Shown piece by piece: positions 8,894 through 18,082 of a stretch of DNA of 64,000 nucleotides. The DNA comes from Atopobium minutum. GTDB lineage: Bacteria > Actinomycetota > Coriobacteriia > Coriobacteriales > Atopobiaceae. The stretch lies in NCBI GenBank assembly GCA_900105895.1, contig FNSH01000001.1:992001-1056000 (forward strand). Direction: 5' to 3'. The translations under genes and the position numbers were made by a program. Each line of letters starts with the position of its first letter. Position 1 is the first letter of the stretch. The notes under the pieces were generated by a model. The model searched no databases and was not told where the DNA came from. It worked only from the letters and a program-made list of their open reading frames with translations.

Positions 8894-10720
8894 CTACTCA
8901 ACGATAAGGTCCTCCATGGTAAAGGTAGTGCAGTTTACATAGCCTCGGTTGGTAAGGCGCAACTCGGGGATGCAAGCAAGTGACATGATGCCCATGGTCA
9001 TGAAGGGGGAGGGCATGGTGTTGCCCATCTCCACCCAGGCTTGCTCAATCTTTTCTACCTGAGCAGCAACCTGCTCTGCGCTTAGGGTACTCATAAGGCC
9101 GCACACGGGAAGCTCAACCAAGGCCAATACCTTGCCATCTGCAACAGCAACTTCACCGCCGCCGCATTCAGCAAGGGTACGAGCGGCAAGCGCCATGTCC
9201 TCATCGTTATCACCCATGACCAGCAAATTATGCGCGTCATGTGCAACGGTTTGAGCAAGCGCGCCGTGGATGCCAAAGCCGTGAACAAAGCCAAACGCAT
9301 GGGTGCCTTCTGCTCCATGGTGGCGGTCAAATACGCATAGTTTAAGCAGGTCAGAAGCCTTATCTGCGCACAGTGCACCATCCACTACAGGTACCGTAGC
9401 CGTGGTATCTTTGGTGATGACCTGTCCGGCGTCAACGCTAATGGTGCGCACCTTACAGCTGCTCGGGCTGCTTGCACCCTTTGCGCTTGGCACAGGAATA
9501 CGGAAGCTTTCTGCCGTGATCTCACGACCAAGGTTCATCGTGTTGGTCATAAACTCAGGCCAAGCAAAAGGCTCAACCTCAAAGCAGGCAGTGCCATTTT
9601 GGGCCACGAGTTCACCATCGATGTATACCGCTACAGCCTCAAAGCTCGTAAGGTCACGCATCAAAACAAGATCTGCGCACTTGCCGGGAGTGATGGAGCC
9701 CATATCATCTCCGATGCCCAGGTACTCGGCGCAGTTAATGGTGGCCATCTGCAGGGCGGTTATGGGGTCGCATTCCAGCTCGATGGCCTTGCGCAAAATG
9801 CGGTCCATATGACCGTCGGAGACCAGCGTGTTGGGGTGGTTATCGTCAGAGCAAAGCAGGCAGTGGCGCAGGTCAATGCCCTTTTCGAGCAAAGCGGGCA
9901 AATAGACAGGTAGATTATGCCAAGCAGAGCCATAACGCAGTTGGACCCACATGCCCATGCGCAGCTTAGCCACGACATCGTCAATGGCAATCGACTCATG
10001 GCACGAGCTCACACCACAGGCAATGTAGGCAGCTAAACCGCGGTCGGTCTCCGCCACCGGATAGTGGCCAGTAATCCGGCGGTCTGCTTTAAGGGTTTCG
10101 CGCACCTCATTAAGAGCATTGCTTTCATTGTTTAGAATACCGGGGAAATTCATCATCTCGCCCAAACCATAGGTTTGGGGCCAGGTCATGGTTTCTGCAA
10201 TCTGGGCAGCGTTGATGCTGGAGCCGGTGTCCTCAACACCCAGTACCGCTGGCACACAAGAAGGCGTGGTGAGCATGGCTTTAAGCGGTGTGCGAGCAGC
10301 GTCTTCCCACATAGATTTGACGCCGTCCAAGCCACGAACATTAGCGGCTTCATGAGGGTCGGCCAGAATAGCCGTGGTGCCATGAGGAATAACAGCACGA
10401 GCATACTCAGAAGGGCCAACCATGGAAGACTCAATGTGAATGTGGCTATCAATCAGACCGGGCGTGGCGTAGAGGCCCGTGGCATCTACCACCACGGTTT
10501 TCTCGCCAATGCAGTGCTCAGCCGTATGGCCAGCAATGCCAAGGTAGGCAATGCGCCCGCTTGCAATGGCAATATCCGCATCTTGTAGAAGCTCGTGTGT
10601 GGTAACGCTGACAAGAGTTGCATGACGAAGTACGGTGTCGGCAGGCTCCTGACCCTGAGCCACTCGTACCAGACGGTCGTTCACTTCCCAAAGGGGCTTT
10701 TTACAAAACGTGTTATGCAT
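8894..10720 (-). CDS. ade: Adenine deaminase
   Basis: A 608-residue amidohydrolase converting adenine to hypoxanthine and ammonia. The N-terminal part has the metallo-dependent hydrolase barrel with GLIDSHIHIESSMV and the HGTTAILADPHE motif. The C-terminal adenine-deaminase domain includes HDAHNLLVMGDNDEDM. Length matches the family (about 580-610). AGAAAGG sits upstream of ATG 10720. It would provide purine salvage alongside deoD and the nucleoside transporter at the right end. I found no purine riboswitch in the upstream region. Confidence 0.93.
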   Translation of the reverse strand: MHNTFCKKPLWEVNDRLVRVAQGQEPADTVLRHATLVSVTTHELLQDADIAIASGRIAYLGIAGHTAEHCIGEKTVVVDATGLYATPGLIDSHIHIESSMVGPSEYARAVIPHGTTAILADPHEAANVRGLDGVKSMWEDAARTPLKAMLTTPSCVPAVLGVEDTGSSINAAQIAETMTWPQTYGLGEMMNFPGILNNESNALNEVRETLKADRRITGHYPVAETDRGLAAYIACGVSSCHESIAIDDVVAKLRMGMWVQLRYGSAWHNLPVYLPALLEKGIDLRHCLLCSDDNHPNTLVSDGHMDRILRKAIELECDPITALQMATINCAEYLGIGDDMGSITPGKCADLVLMRDLTSFEAVAVYIDGELVAQNGTACFEVEPFAWPEFMTNTMNLGREITAESFRIPVPSAKGASSPSSCKVRTISVDAGQVITKDTTATVPVVDGALCADKASDLLKLCVFDRHHGAEGTHAFGFVHGFGIHGALAQTVAHDAHNLLVMGDNDEDMALAARTLAECGGGEVAVADGKVLALVELPVCGLMSTLSAEQVAAQVEKIEQAWVEMGNTMPSPFMTMGIMSLACIPELRLTNRGYVNCTTFTMEDLIVE

Positions 10721-10846
10721 GACAGACCTTTCTGGCAGGCGTGGACGATACGGAATAAAGCTAGCGTACCCTATAGAGCAAACTTTGGTGTCAACAATTT
10801 GTAGCGTACTATTTTTATGGGTGTTGCAAGAAGCGGCGAGAAAACC

Positions 10847-10875
10847 TAGAAAAGCAAGGCAGTTGTACGTATACT
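10847..10875 (+). promoter_or_regulatory. Probable promoter of the SRP RNA gene
   Basis: TATACT (10870-10875) lies 17 bases after TAGAAA (10847-10852). The expected start, near 10882, fits the 5' end of the SRP RNA. Confidence 0.5.
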
Positions 10876-10885
10876 AAGGTGCTAG

Positions 10886-10987
10886 TGCATTCAGCGGGTT
10901 CGGGCGACGCCATGTTCCGAACCTGGTCAGGGCCGGGAGGCAGCAGCCATAAGGGGCCTCTGGCGGGCGTCCGTTCCCGCTGAGCGT
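10886..10987 (+). ncRNA. ffs: Signal recognition particle RNA (4.5S type)
   Basis: A GC-rich segment with the conserved SRP helix 8 core: GGTCAGGGCCGGGAGGCAGC and CAGCCATAAGGGG. TCAGCGGG (10891-10898) pairs with CCCGCTGA (10976-10983) to close the hairpin. This is the short bacterial form of about 100 nt that binds Ffh. The ends are approximate. It sits between the divergent ade gene and dedA. Confidence 0.92.
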
Positions 10988-11076
10988 ACTTGTTGAGGCC
11001 CTTCTACCATATTGTTGGCAGGAGGGTTTCTTTGTTCCAGCACGCTTGCTTTGTAACGCCCTTAAGGACGGTTGGT

Positions 11077-11721
11077 ATGTCATTTTTTAATTACCTTGTT
11101 CATTTGCTTCGTGACCCTCGCACGGCTATTGCCAGTGCTATTGCAGCGGGTCCCCTTATTGCCTATGGCTTTGTGTTTCTCATTATTTTTGTAGAAACAG
11201 GCGTGGTATTTTTCCCCTTTTTACCTGGTGATTCCCTACTATTTGCTTCCGGGTTTTTTGCTGCGGGCGGCGGTTTTAACATCGTTTTGCTGCTTGCTGT
11301 GGTTTGGGCCGCGGCAATTTTGGGCGATCAGTGTAACTTTATGATTGGTCACTTTTTTGGGCGCAAGATTATTGAGTTTGGCAAGGTTAAGGCTCTTACG
11401 CCTGAACACATTCAAAAAAGCGAGGCATTTCTGGATAAGTGGGGTCATCTTGCCATTTTCTTGGGTCGTTTCTTCCCCTTTATTCGCACCTTTGTGCCCT
11501 TTATTGCAGGTATGGGCGGCATGCACTGGCGCAACTTTGTGATCTATAACATTTTGGGTGGTCTTACGTGGTCTACAGTGTTTGTACTGCTGGGCTATTT
11601 CTTTGGTGGCATTCCCTTTGTGCAAAAGCACTTTGAATTACTTATCGTAGGCATTGTGATAGTCTCTGTGATACCAACGGTTGTTGGTTTGGTTAAGAGC
11701 CGCATGGGCAAAAAAGACTAG
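11077..11721 (+). CDS. DedA-family membrane protein
   Basis: A 214-residue polytopic protein. It shows DedA features: FVETGVVFFPFLPGDSLLF near residue 35, then GDQCNFMIGHFFGRKI, and FLGRFFPFIRTFVPFIAGMGGM with the conserved F/GRF-P-R segment. The family is linked to undecaprenyl-phosphate or phospholipid recycling and to membrane potential. I start it at ATG 11077 (MSFFNYLVH), preceded by AAGGACGG, because the longer frame to 10990 overlaps the region after SRP RNA and adds 29 non-family residues. Confidence 0.88.
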   Translation: MSFFNYLVHLLRDPRTAIASAIAAGPLIAYGFVFLIIFVETGVVFFPFLPGDSLLFASGFFAAGGGFNIVLLLAVVWAAAILGDQCNFMIGHFFGRKIIEFGKVKALTPEHIQKSEAFLDKWGHLAIFLGRFFPFIRTFVPFIAGMGGMHWRNFVIYNILGGLTWSTVFVLLGYFFGGIPFVQKHFELLIVGIVIVSVIPTVVGLVKSRMGKKD

Positions 11722-11756
11722 CTTTTTTAGTCCGTATCCAGACAAATTTGAAAAAG

Positions 11757-11860
11757 TTGACCACGGTTTACTAGTCAAATCCTAGTAAATTACTAACATT
11801 TTGAGTTTAATCAAGTTTTTATGCGATTCTATGCACTATACTCGAGTATCCTATGGGATA
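11757..11860 (+). promoter_or_regulatory. pfl control region: FNR-like box, -10 element and palindromes
   Basis: TTGAGTTTAATCAA (11801-11814) matches the FNR consensus TTGAT-N4-ATCAA at 9 of 10 positions. A -10 element TATACT lies at 11837-11842, predicting a start near 11849, so the box centre falls at -41.5, the class II activator position. Upstream, TTTACTAG-N7-CTAGTAAA (11767-11789) is a perfect inverted repeat. Downstream, ATACTCGAGTAT (11838-11849) is a perfect 12-bp palindrome, and TATCC-N4-GGATA follows at 11847-11860. These suggest control by an FNR/CRP-family factor plus at least one more regulator. Confidence 0.55.
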
Positions 11861-11893
11861 GTAGCTTAATCCTTTATAAGGAGTGTGTGGTGT

Positions 11894-14032
11894 ATGCAAG
11901 ACGCATGGCATGATTTTGTGGGTGGTAAATGGGAGCGCGAAATCAATGTTCGCGACTTCATTCAATCTAACTATACCCCCTACGATGGTGACGAGTCCTT
12001 CCTTGCTGGTCCAACAGAGGTAACAACCAAACTGTGGGATCAGGTCATGGACCTGTTTGAGCAGGAGCGTCAGCACAATGGCGTGTTGGACATGGACACC
12101 AAGGTGGTTTCCACCATCACCAGCCACGAGGCGGGATACCTTGATCAATCTCTAGAAAAAATTGTAGGCTTACAGACCGATAAGCCCCTCAAGCGTGCGC
12201 TTATGGTCAACGGTGGTATTCGTATGGCCGTTGCTGCTTGTGAGCAGAATGGTTACCACGTAGACCCTGAGGTCGTAGACATCTATACCAACTATCGTAA
12301 GACGCATAACGCTGGTGTATTTGATGCCTATACGCCTGAGATGCGCGCTTGTCGTCACAGTCACATTATTACGGGCTTGCCCGACGCATATGGCCGTGGC
12401 CGCATTATTGGCGATTATCGTCGCGTTGCACTGTATGGTGTGGATCGTTTGATTGCAGACAAGAATGCTCAGAAGAACGGTACTTCTTCCACCATGACGG
12501 AAAAGGTTATCCGCCATCGTGAGGAGCTCTCTGAGCAAATACGTGCCCTTAAAGAGCTTAAGCAGCTGGGCACCATTTATGGTCTGGATCTTGGTCGTCC
12601 TGCTCAGAACTTCCAAGAGGCAGTTCAGTGGCTCTACATGGGATACCTCGCTTCTGTTAAGGAGCAAAATGGTGCCGCCATGTCCATTGGCCGTAACTCC
12701 AACTTCCTGGACATCTATGCAGAGCGTGATCTGGCCGCAGGTCTTTTGACCGAGACGGACGTGCAGGAGATCATCGACCACTTGGTCATGAAGTTGCGTA
12801 TGATTAAGTTTGCTCGTACCCCTGAGTACAACGAGCTCTTCTCGGGCGATCCTCAGTGGGTAACGGAGTCCATCGGCGGCATTGGCATTGATGGCCGCTC
12901 CATGGTAACTAAGACCAGCTTCCGCTATCTGCACACTCTTGAGAACATGGGTACCAGCCCCGAACCCAACCTTACGGTTTTGTGGTCTACCCGCCTGCCT
13001 GAGGGCTTTAAGCGCTATTGTGCAAAGATCTCCATCAGCACCAGCTCCATTCAGTATGAGAACGACGATCTCATGCGTGTATACCACGGCGATGACTACG
13101 CAATTGCCTGCTGTGTAAGCTCCATGCGCATTGGTAAGGAAATGCAGTTCTTTGGTGCACGTGCCAACCTTGCCAAGTGCCTGCTCTACGCTATCAATGG
13201 CGGCCGTGACGAGAAGACTGGCGAGCAAATTGGTCCTAAGTTCCGTCCTGTAGAGGGCGATTACCTGGACTTTGATGATGTCATGGACAAGTATACGGAC
13301 ATGATGCGCTGGCTTGCTGGCGTGTATGTCAACGCGCTCAATGTCATTCACTACATGCACGACAAGTACAGCTATGAGCGCATGCAGATGGCTTTGCACG
13401 ATGAGCATGTTCATCGCTGGTTTGCCACGGGCATTGCTGGCCTGTCCGTTGTGGCAGACTCTCTGTCCGCAATCAAGTACGCTAAGGTCAAGGTTGTCCG
13501 AGATGAGACAGGTCTGGTTACCGACTTTGTAACGGAGGGCGACTTCCCCAAGTATGGTAACGATGATGACCGCGTAGACCTTATCGCCCATGATATTGTC
13601 GAGAAGTTCATGGCTATTATCCGTGAGTTCCCCACCTATCGTGATGCGGTACCCACCACGTCCATCCTTACCATTACGTCCAACGTTGTCTACGGTAACG
13701 CTACGGGCAACACTCCTGACGGCCGTCGCGCTGGTCAGCCCTTTGCTCCGGGTGCCAATCCCATGCACCATCGTGATACGCACGGCGCTGTTGCTTCTTT
13801 GGCTTCCGTTGCCAAGCTACCTTTTGCAGATGCTCAGGATGGTATTTCTAACACCTTTAGTATTGTTCCTAACGCGCTGGGCAAGAACCAGGACGTTATG
13901 TTTAACGGCACTGAGCTTGATCTAGGTCATATGCCTGATTTGGATTTTAGCAATGTGAGCTTTGAGAATGCGGTAGATTGCGCTTGCTCCGCTGATGCTT
14001 CTGCACCAGAGGGCTTGTCCGATCGAGATTAG
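11894..14032 (+). CDS. pflB: Pyruvate formate-lyase catalytic chain lacking the glycyl-radical domain
   Basis: A 712-residue PFL chain. PFL converts pyruvate and CoA to acetyl-CoA and formate. Family sequence is continuous from [17 protein letters not shown] through the catalytic pair Cys406-Cys407 (IACCVSSM) to [16 protein letters not shown]. There, where E. coli PFL continues into its glycyl-radical domain, this chain has an unrelated acidic tail of about 45 residues with a CAC motif and stops (TAG TAG). The missing domain is encoded as a separate gene 69 bases downstream. I choose ATG 11894, which has AAGGAG 10 bases upstream, rather than GTG 11885, which is too close to it. Confidence 0.95.
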   Translation: MQDAWHDFVGGKWEREINVRDFIQSNYTPYDGDESFLAGPTEVTTKLWDQVMDLFEQERQHNGVLDMDTKVVSTITSHEAGYLDQSLEKIVGLQTDKPLKRALMVNGGIRMAVAACEQNGYHVDPEVVDIYTNYRKTHNAGVFDAYTPEMRACRHSHIITGLPDAYGRGRIIGDYRRVALYGVDRLIADKNAQKNGTSSTMTEKVIRHREELSEQIRALKELKQLGTIYGLDLGRPAQNFQEAVQWLYMGYLASVKEQNGAAMSIGRNSNFLDIYAERDLAAGLLTETDVQEIIDHLVMKLRMIKFARTPEYNELFSGDPQWVTESIGGIGIDGRSMVTKTSFRYLHTLENMGTSPEPNLTVLWSTRLPEGFKRYCAKISISTSSIQYENDDLMRVYHGDDYAIACCVSSMRIGKEMQFFGARANLAKCLLYAINGGRDEKTGEQIGPKFRPVEGDYLDFDDVMDKYTDMMRWLAGVYVNALNVIHYMHDKYSYERMQMALHDEHVHRWFATGIAGLSVVADSLSAIKYAKVKVVRDETGLVTDFVTEGDFPKYGNDDDRVDLIAHDIVEKFMAIIREFPTYRDAVPTTSILTITSNVVYGNATGNTPDGRRAGQPFAPGANPMHHRDTHGAVASLASVAKLPFADAQDGISNTFSIVPNALGKNQDVMFNGTELDLGHMPDLDFSNVSFENAVDCACSADASAPEGLSDRD

Positions 14033-14052
14033 TAGCGAGCTAATAGTTTGTG

Positions 14053-14075
14053 CGCACTGGCCGTGTGCCAGTGCG
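14053..14075 (+). promoter_or_regulatory. Intercistronic hairpin between the two PFL genes
   Basis: Perfect 9-bp stem CGCACTGGC / GCCAGTGCG with a CGTGT loop. No T run follows, so it is not a normal terminator. It may set mRNA stability or the ratio of catalytic chain to glycyl-radical protein. Confidence 0.6.
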
Positions 14076-14101
14076 TGTATCTGCTCTAGGAGGGAGCACT
14101 T

Positions 14102-14353
14102 ATGAAAACGAGTGATGTTGCACCAAGCCAAGTAGACAATCTGGTTAACATGCTTGATGGCTATGTTGCCGAGGGCGGCCACCATCTGAATGTTAATGTT
14201 TTTACCAAGGATACGCTGCTGGATGCCCAGGCACATCCTGAGAAATATCCTCAGCTCACCATTCGTGTTTCTGGATATGCGGTAAAGTTTAATTCGCTTA
14301 CCAAGAAGCAGCAGGATGATGTAATTTCTCGTACGTTCCACGAGGCAATGTAG
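14102..14353 (+). CDS. Separate glycyl-radical subunit of pyruvate formate-lyase (GrcA/YfiD-like)
   Basis: An 83-residue protein that equals the C-terminal domain of PFL. It has [18 protein letters not shown], then [18 protein letters not shown], with the radical-bearing glycine at residue 58, and ends [11 protein letters not shown]. It starts exactly where the upstream chain stops resembling PFL. A strong ribosome site (TAGGAGGGAG) precedes ATG 14102. It is in the same frame as pflB, but three in-frame stops lie between them. E. coli GrcA (YfiD) is a comparable free-standing domain that rescues oxygen-damaged PFL. Here the partner lacks its own copy, so this protein is probably required for activity. 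Confidence 0.93.
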   Translation: MKTSDVAPSQVDNLVNMLDGYVAEGGHHLNVNVFTKDTLLDAQAHPEKYPQLTIRVSGYAVKFNSLTKKQQDDVISRTFHEAM

Positions 14354-14369
14354 GAGCACTAGCGCACCT

Positions 14370-15188
14370 ATGTCTGAGTTACCAGACAACACGTCATATA
14401 AAGACCCGCTCACAAGTTGTGGGCGGGTCCATTCTATTGAGTCATTTGGCACGGTAGACGGTCCGGGCTGCCGCATGGTGGTTTTTATGCAGGGCTGTCC
14501 CATGCGGTGCGCCTATTGCCACAATCCGGATAGCTGGAAAATTGGTGCGGGCACCCAAACTACCGTGAAAGAACTTCTTAAAACCTTTGAGCGTAATCGC
14601 CCATTTTATCGCTCCGGTGGCCTTACGGTAAGTGGTGGCGAGCCGCTGGTACAGGCAGGCTTTGTGGCGGATTTATTTGAGGCAGCTCATAAGGCGCCTG
14701 CTGGCAGAATTCACACCTGCCTCGATAGTTCTGGCAGCAGTTTTAATCCGCATAATAAGCAACACTACCAGGAGATTTCCCGTCTGTTGGACCACTGCGA
14801 CATGGTTTTGTTAGACATTAAGCATTCTGATCCAGTGGGGCATCAAGAGCTTTGTGGCCTTCCGCAAACCGATCCGCTTGCCTTTGGAAACGAACTTGCG
14901 CGTCGTAAAATTCCGGTAATCATCCGCCACGTGGTTGTTCCTGGTATTACCGATACAGACGAGGAGCTTGCAGGTATAGGCCGCATTATTGCCCAATGGG
15001 ATAATGTGGTTGGCTTGGATGTTTTGCCCTATCACACCATGGGTAAGACTAAGTACCAACAGCTGGGTATTCCTTACAAACTGGAGGGCGTTCCCGCTAT
15101 GGATCCTGTGCGCGTTCCAGAAATCCGACAAAAGATTTTACGTGAACGTGCTCGTGTTCGCGCAGGTAGAGCAAGTCACCAGGCTTAG
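14370..15188 (+). CDS. pflA: Pyruvate formate-lyase-activating enzyme
   Basis: A 272-residue radical SAM enzyme that installs the glycyl radical on PFL. The cluster motif CPMRCAYC puts the 4Fe-4S cysteines at residues 43, 47 and 50. GGEPLVQ follows (SAM binding), and DSSGS and VLLDIKHSDP match the activase family. It begins 16 bases after the glycyl-radical gene, with GGAG about 14 bases before ATG 14370. Its substrate glycine is on the separate small protein rather than on a PFL tail, so it must recognise that protein, alone or in complex with the catalytic chain. Confidence 0.95.
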   Translation: MSELPDNTSYKDPLTSCGRVHSIESFGTVDGPGCRMVVFMQGCPMRCAYCHNPDSWKIGAGTQTTVKELLKTFERNRPFYRSGGLTVSGGEPLVQAGFVADLFEAAHKAPAGRIHTCLDSSGSSFNPHNKQHYQEISRLLDHCDMVLLDIKHSDPVGHQELCGLPQTDPLAFGNELARRKIPVIIRHVVVPGITDTDEELAGIGRIIAQWDNVVGLDVLPYHTMGKTKYQQLGIPYKLEGVPAMDPVRVPEIRQKILRERARVRAGRASHQA

Positions 15189-15217
15189 GGCTCATATCCT
15201 TGTCTAGGACGCATGGG

Positions 15218-15223
15218 TATAAT
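15218..15223 (+). promoter_or_regulatory. -10 element upstream of dnaX
   Basis: A perfect TATAAT about 78 bases before the dnaX start. No convincing -35 was found at 16-18 bases. Confidence 0.4.
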
Positions 15224-15300
15224 AGAACATCGGTAAACTGCATCAGTAAAATGGTTTTCTCAACGTAGAATGAACCCGATTTGTTCTTAAGGACATGCGG

Positions 15301-17742
15301 ATGGAATCGCTGTATACCAAGTATCGCCCACAAACGTTTGATGACGTGGTTGGTCAAAGCCATGTTGTAAACACGCTTAAACGTGCCGTTATGGAAGGCC
15401 GTACCGGTCATGCCTACCTGTTTTGCGGCCCTCGCGGCACCGGTAAAACCACTATGGCTCGCGTGCTGGCAAAGGCGCTTATCTGCAAGGGGGGCACGGA
15501 TGGCCTGCCCGACGGTAATTGTGAGGATTGCCAGCTTATTGCAGCAGGTGAACACCCTGATGTATATGAGCTTGACGCTGCTTCTCGTACGGGTGTAGAT
15601 AGCGTACGTGATGAAATTATCAACAATGTGAACTATGCACCTGTGCGCGGACAGCGTAAGGTCTATATTATCGATGAGGTTCACATGCTCACCAACCAGG
15701 CGTTTAATGCCTTGCTTAAGACGCTGGAAGAGCCACCCTCACACGTTGTTTTTATCCTGTGCACCACGGACCCTCAAAAAATTCTTGCCACGGTACTGTC
15801 TCGTGTTCAGCGCTTTGATTTCCATGCTATTTCTACCAGCGATATTGCGGGACGGTTGGCGTATATCTGTACTGCCGAGGGATTTACCTACGATGAGGCA
15901 GCGCTTGAGTTGGTGGCACGCCACGCTCATGGTGGTTTGCGTGATGCACTGAGCATGCTTGAGCAGCTCTCCGTGTTTGGCGCGGGTAGTATTTCTCTGA
16001 CTGACGTTAATGACCTGCTGGGTTCTCTCAGCAATCAGCAGCTGGGTCAGGTGAGCGCCTCCCTTGCCAAGCGTGATGTGGTGTCGCTTTTTAATGAGGT
16101 CGCTGAGCTGGTAAATAACGGCCATGACCTGCTACAATTTACGCGTGAACTTGCAGCGCATATTCGTAACCTGTACGTTATTGCCGCTGGTGGAAATCCT
16201 GCCAAGCTTATTGTTGGCACGGCGGAAGAAACCGCGCAGCTCACCCAAGAGGCACAGCAATTTGTGGGTGGGGTGGACCGTCTTTCTCGGATTTTGGTAG
16301 AGCTGGGCCACGCGTCTTCTCAGATGCGCATGGCAACCAACCAGCGGTTGGTGTTGGAAGTTTGCTTTACGCGTTTGGCTCGCCCTGAGTCTGAGCTTAC
16401 GTTGGAGGCTCTTGCCGAGCGTATTGCCGTGCTTGAAGCCCAGCTTGTCCAAGGTGCTGCCTGCGCGACAGCCGCGTTTGCTACGACTAGCACATCTGCT
16501 GCGGATCCTACGCCTCCTGCAGCCGCCACTTCTGCGGCTCCCGCCGAGCGCACTGATGCTCCCACCGTTTCTCCCTCTGTCGAGAAGCCCGTGGAGGCTG
16601 CTGCCGTACCGCCTATGGCACAGCTTTCTGCTGTTGAGGCTACCCCAGTATCACAGCCAACCGCTGCCGAAACCGCTTTGCCACCGCAGCCTACACCGGT
16701 GTCTGCACCTGCGGTAACAGCGCCAGTTCCGGCCCCGGACCCAGTGCTGGCTCCGGCCCCGGCTGTGAAACCAACCGTTCAGCAAACTGCGTCTTCGTCC
16801 ATCTCTTCATCTGCACCTGGTAGCCCTGAGCTTATGCGCGGTTGGGGACAGGTCTTGGATACGCTGCGCCAAAAAGCTCCTTCTCGCAGCTCGTTACTTA
16901 TGAATGCAGTACTTGTTGCAGACTCTGGTGAGATGCTTACGGTAAGCCTGCCTGCAGGCTCCAAGTTTGCTATGAATATGTTGGTTCGTCCTGAGGTTAT
17001 GAAGGAAGTTCAATCGGTGGTGGCAGAGGTGTTTGGCCAGCGCGGTATTGAATATGTTGAATCCAATATGCCAACGGCTCAGGCAGGGGCTTCGTCATTG
17101 GTCGCCCAGCCTATAGCAACACCTGCGCCTGCGCCTACACCAATACCTCAGCAAGTGCCAAAACAGCAAAAATCAGTATCGGCACCGGAGCACCAGTCAG
17201 AACCAGAACCAAAATCTGAGCCAAAGCCAGAATCTCCAGCAGGTATAGCCGTGGTACCAAAAATGGCGTCAGAGCCATCAGCTGAGGAGCGTGTGCCGAT
17301 AGATGCATACGGTGATATTGAGCCTGCGCCTTGGGAAGAGAGCCAGGCACCATCAACATCGCCTGCGGCTACACCAACACCTACACCTACAACCCCTGCC
17401 GCCAGCACGCCAAAACCTGCCGCTAAGCCCAAGCCGGCAACAAAACGCACTAAGCAGGGCAAGACAGCAGACTCGTACTTCTCGGCAAGAACCGCTCTTC
17501 CCGAAGAGGTTCCAAGTGACCTTACAGCTCTGCTTGAAGATGTGTTTGGTGGGCCTGTAACGCTTACGACCATTGCGCCAGAGTCGGAGGGTGAGGAAGA
17601 GGCGGATCTCTACGACGCTCTTGTAGAGGATACGGCTGTGACGGATAACGTAGATGGCCAAGACAGTGGGCAGGGGATGGATCAGGCGGACTTTGGGAGC
17701 ACGGCGGACGATGATTTTGTAAACTACAGCGAGGAAGATTAA
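15301..17742 (+). CDS. dnaX: DNA polymerase III subunits gamma/tau
   Basis: An 813-residue clamp-loader ATPase. Motifs include YRPQTFDDVVGQ, the Walker A GPRGTGKTT, a zinc module (CKG..CEDCQ), IDEVHML (Walker B) and the sensor/SRC region TVLSRVQRFDF. After about residue 395 comes a long Pro/Ala/Thr/Ser linker, a conserved tau-like domain (about residues 515-590, WGQVLDTLRQKAPSR), a second Pro/Glu/Lys-rich linker and an acidic tail. ATG 15301 is preferred over 15295 because AAGGA is 7 bases before it. It heads a dnaX-ybaB-recR set, a common bacterial arrangement. Confidence 0.95.
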   Translation: MESLYTKYRPQTFDDVVGQSHVVNTLKRAVMEGRTGHAYLFCGPRGTGKTTMARVLAKALICKGGTDGLPDGNCEDCQLIAAGEHPDVYELDAASRTGVDSVRDEIINNVNYAPVRGQRKVYIIDEVHMLTNQAFNALLKTLEEPPSHVVFILCTTDPQKILATVLSRVQRFDFHAISTSDIAGRLAYICTAEGFTYDEAALELVARHAHGGLRDALSMLEQLSVFGAGSISLTDVNDLLGSLSNQQLGQVSASLAKRDVVSLFNEVAELVNNGHDLLQFTRELAAHIRNLYVIAAGGNPAKLIVGTAEETAQLTQEAQQFVGGVDRLSRILVELGHASSQMRMATNQRLVLEVCFTRLARPESELTLEALAERIAVLEAQLVQGAACATAAFATTSTSAADPTPPAAATSAAPAERTDAPTVSPSVEKPVEAAAVPPMAQLSAVEATPVSQPTAAETALPPQPTPVSAPAVTAPVPAPDPVLAPAPAVKPTVQQTASSSISSSAPGSPELMRGWGQVLDTLRQKAPSRSSLLMNAVLVADSGEMLTVSLPAGSKFAMNMLVRPEVMKEVQSVVAEVFGQRGIEYVESNMPTAQAGASSLVAQPIATPAPAPTPIPQQVPKQQKSVSAPEHQSEPEPKSEPKPESPAGIAVVPKMASEPSAEERVPIDAYGDIEPAPWEESQAPSTSPAATPTPTPTTPAASTPKPAAKPKPATKRTKQGKTADSYFSARTALPEEVPSDLTALLEDVFGGPVTLTTIAPESEGEEEADLYDALVEDTAVTDNVDGQDSGQGMDQADFGSTADDDFVNYSEED

Positions 17743-17759
17743 AAATAGGAAGGCTTACT

Positions 17760-18074
17760 ATGGGTATGAATATGGCTCAAATGATGAAACAAGCTCGTAA
17801 GATGCAAGAACAGCTTGCTCAGGCGGAAGAGGCTCTTAAAGATGCAGAAGTTTCTTCTTCCGCGGGAGGTGGCATGGTTAAGGTAAGCGCTACCGGTAAT
17901 ATGCGTATTACCTCCATTCAGATTGATCCTCAAGCGGTGGATCCAGACGATGTAGAACTGCTTCAAGATATGGTTATGGCAGCTGTTAACGATGCTCTTA
18001 ACTCGGCACAGGAACTTGCAAGTCAGCAGATGGGCGCTATTACGGGCGGTCTTAATATTCCAGGTTTGATGTAG
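17760..18074 (+). CDS. YbaB/EbfC-family nucleoid-associated protein
   Basis: A 104-residue protein with the family layout: Met-rich N-terminal helix MGMNMAQMMKQARKMQEQLAQAEE, a beta-rich centre (GGMVKVSATGNMRITSIQIDP) and a C-terminal helix ending in QQMGAITGGLNIPGLM. It binds DNA as a dimer. Its place between dnaX and recR is conserved across bacteria. Confidence 0.95.
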   Translation: MGMNMAQMMKQARKMQEQLAQAEEALKDAEVSSSAGGGMVKVSATGNMRITSIQIDPQAVDPDDVELLQDMVMAAVNDALNSAQELASQQMGAITGGLNIPGLM

Positions 18075-18082
18075 GCTAAGCT

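Noticed and set aside
10721..10846. Purine riboswitch upstream of adenine deaminase
   Set aside because: The conserved purine aptamer core was not found on the - strand.
12170..13783. 537-codon open frame on the - strand
   Set aside because: It is antisense to the PFL chain, has no ribosome site and no recognisable protein family. Strong codon bias in pflB explains the open frame.
14030..14102. The PFL split as a frameshift or sequencing error
   Set aside because: Both parts are in the same frame but three stop codons, a hairpin and a strong ribosome site separate them, and the large chain has its own unrelated tail. No single base change joins them.
16860..16880. Slippery site for a shortened DnaX product
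   Set aside because: The A run at CCAAAAAGC is not in the right frame for a slippery heptamer.
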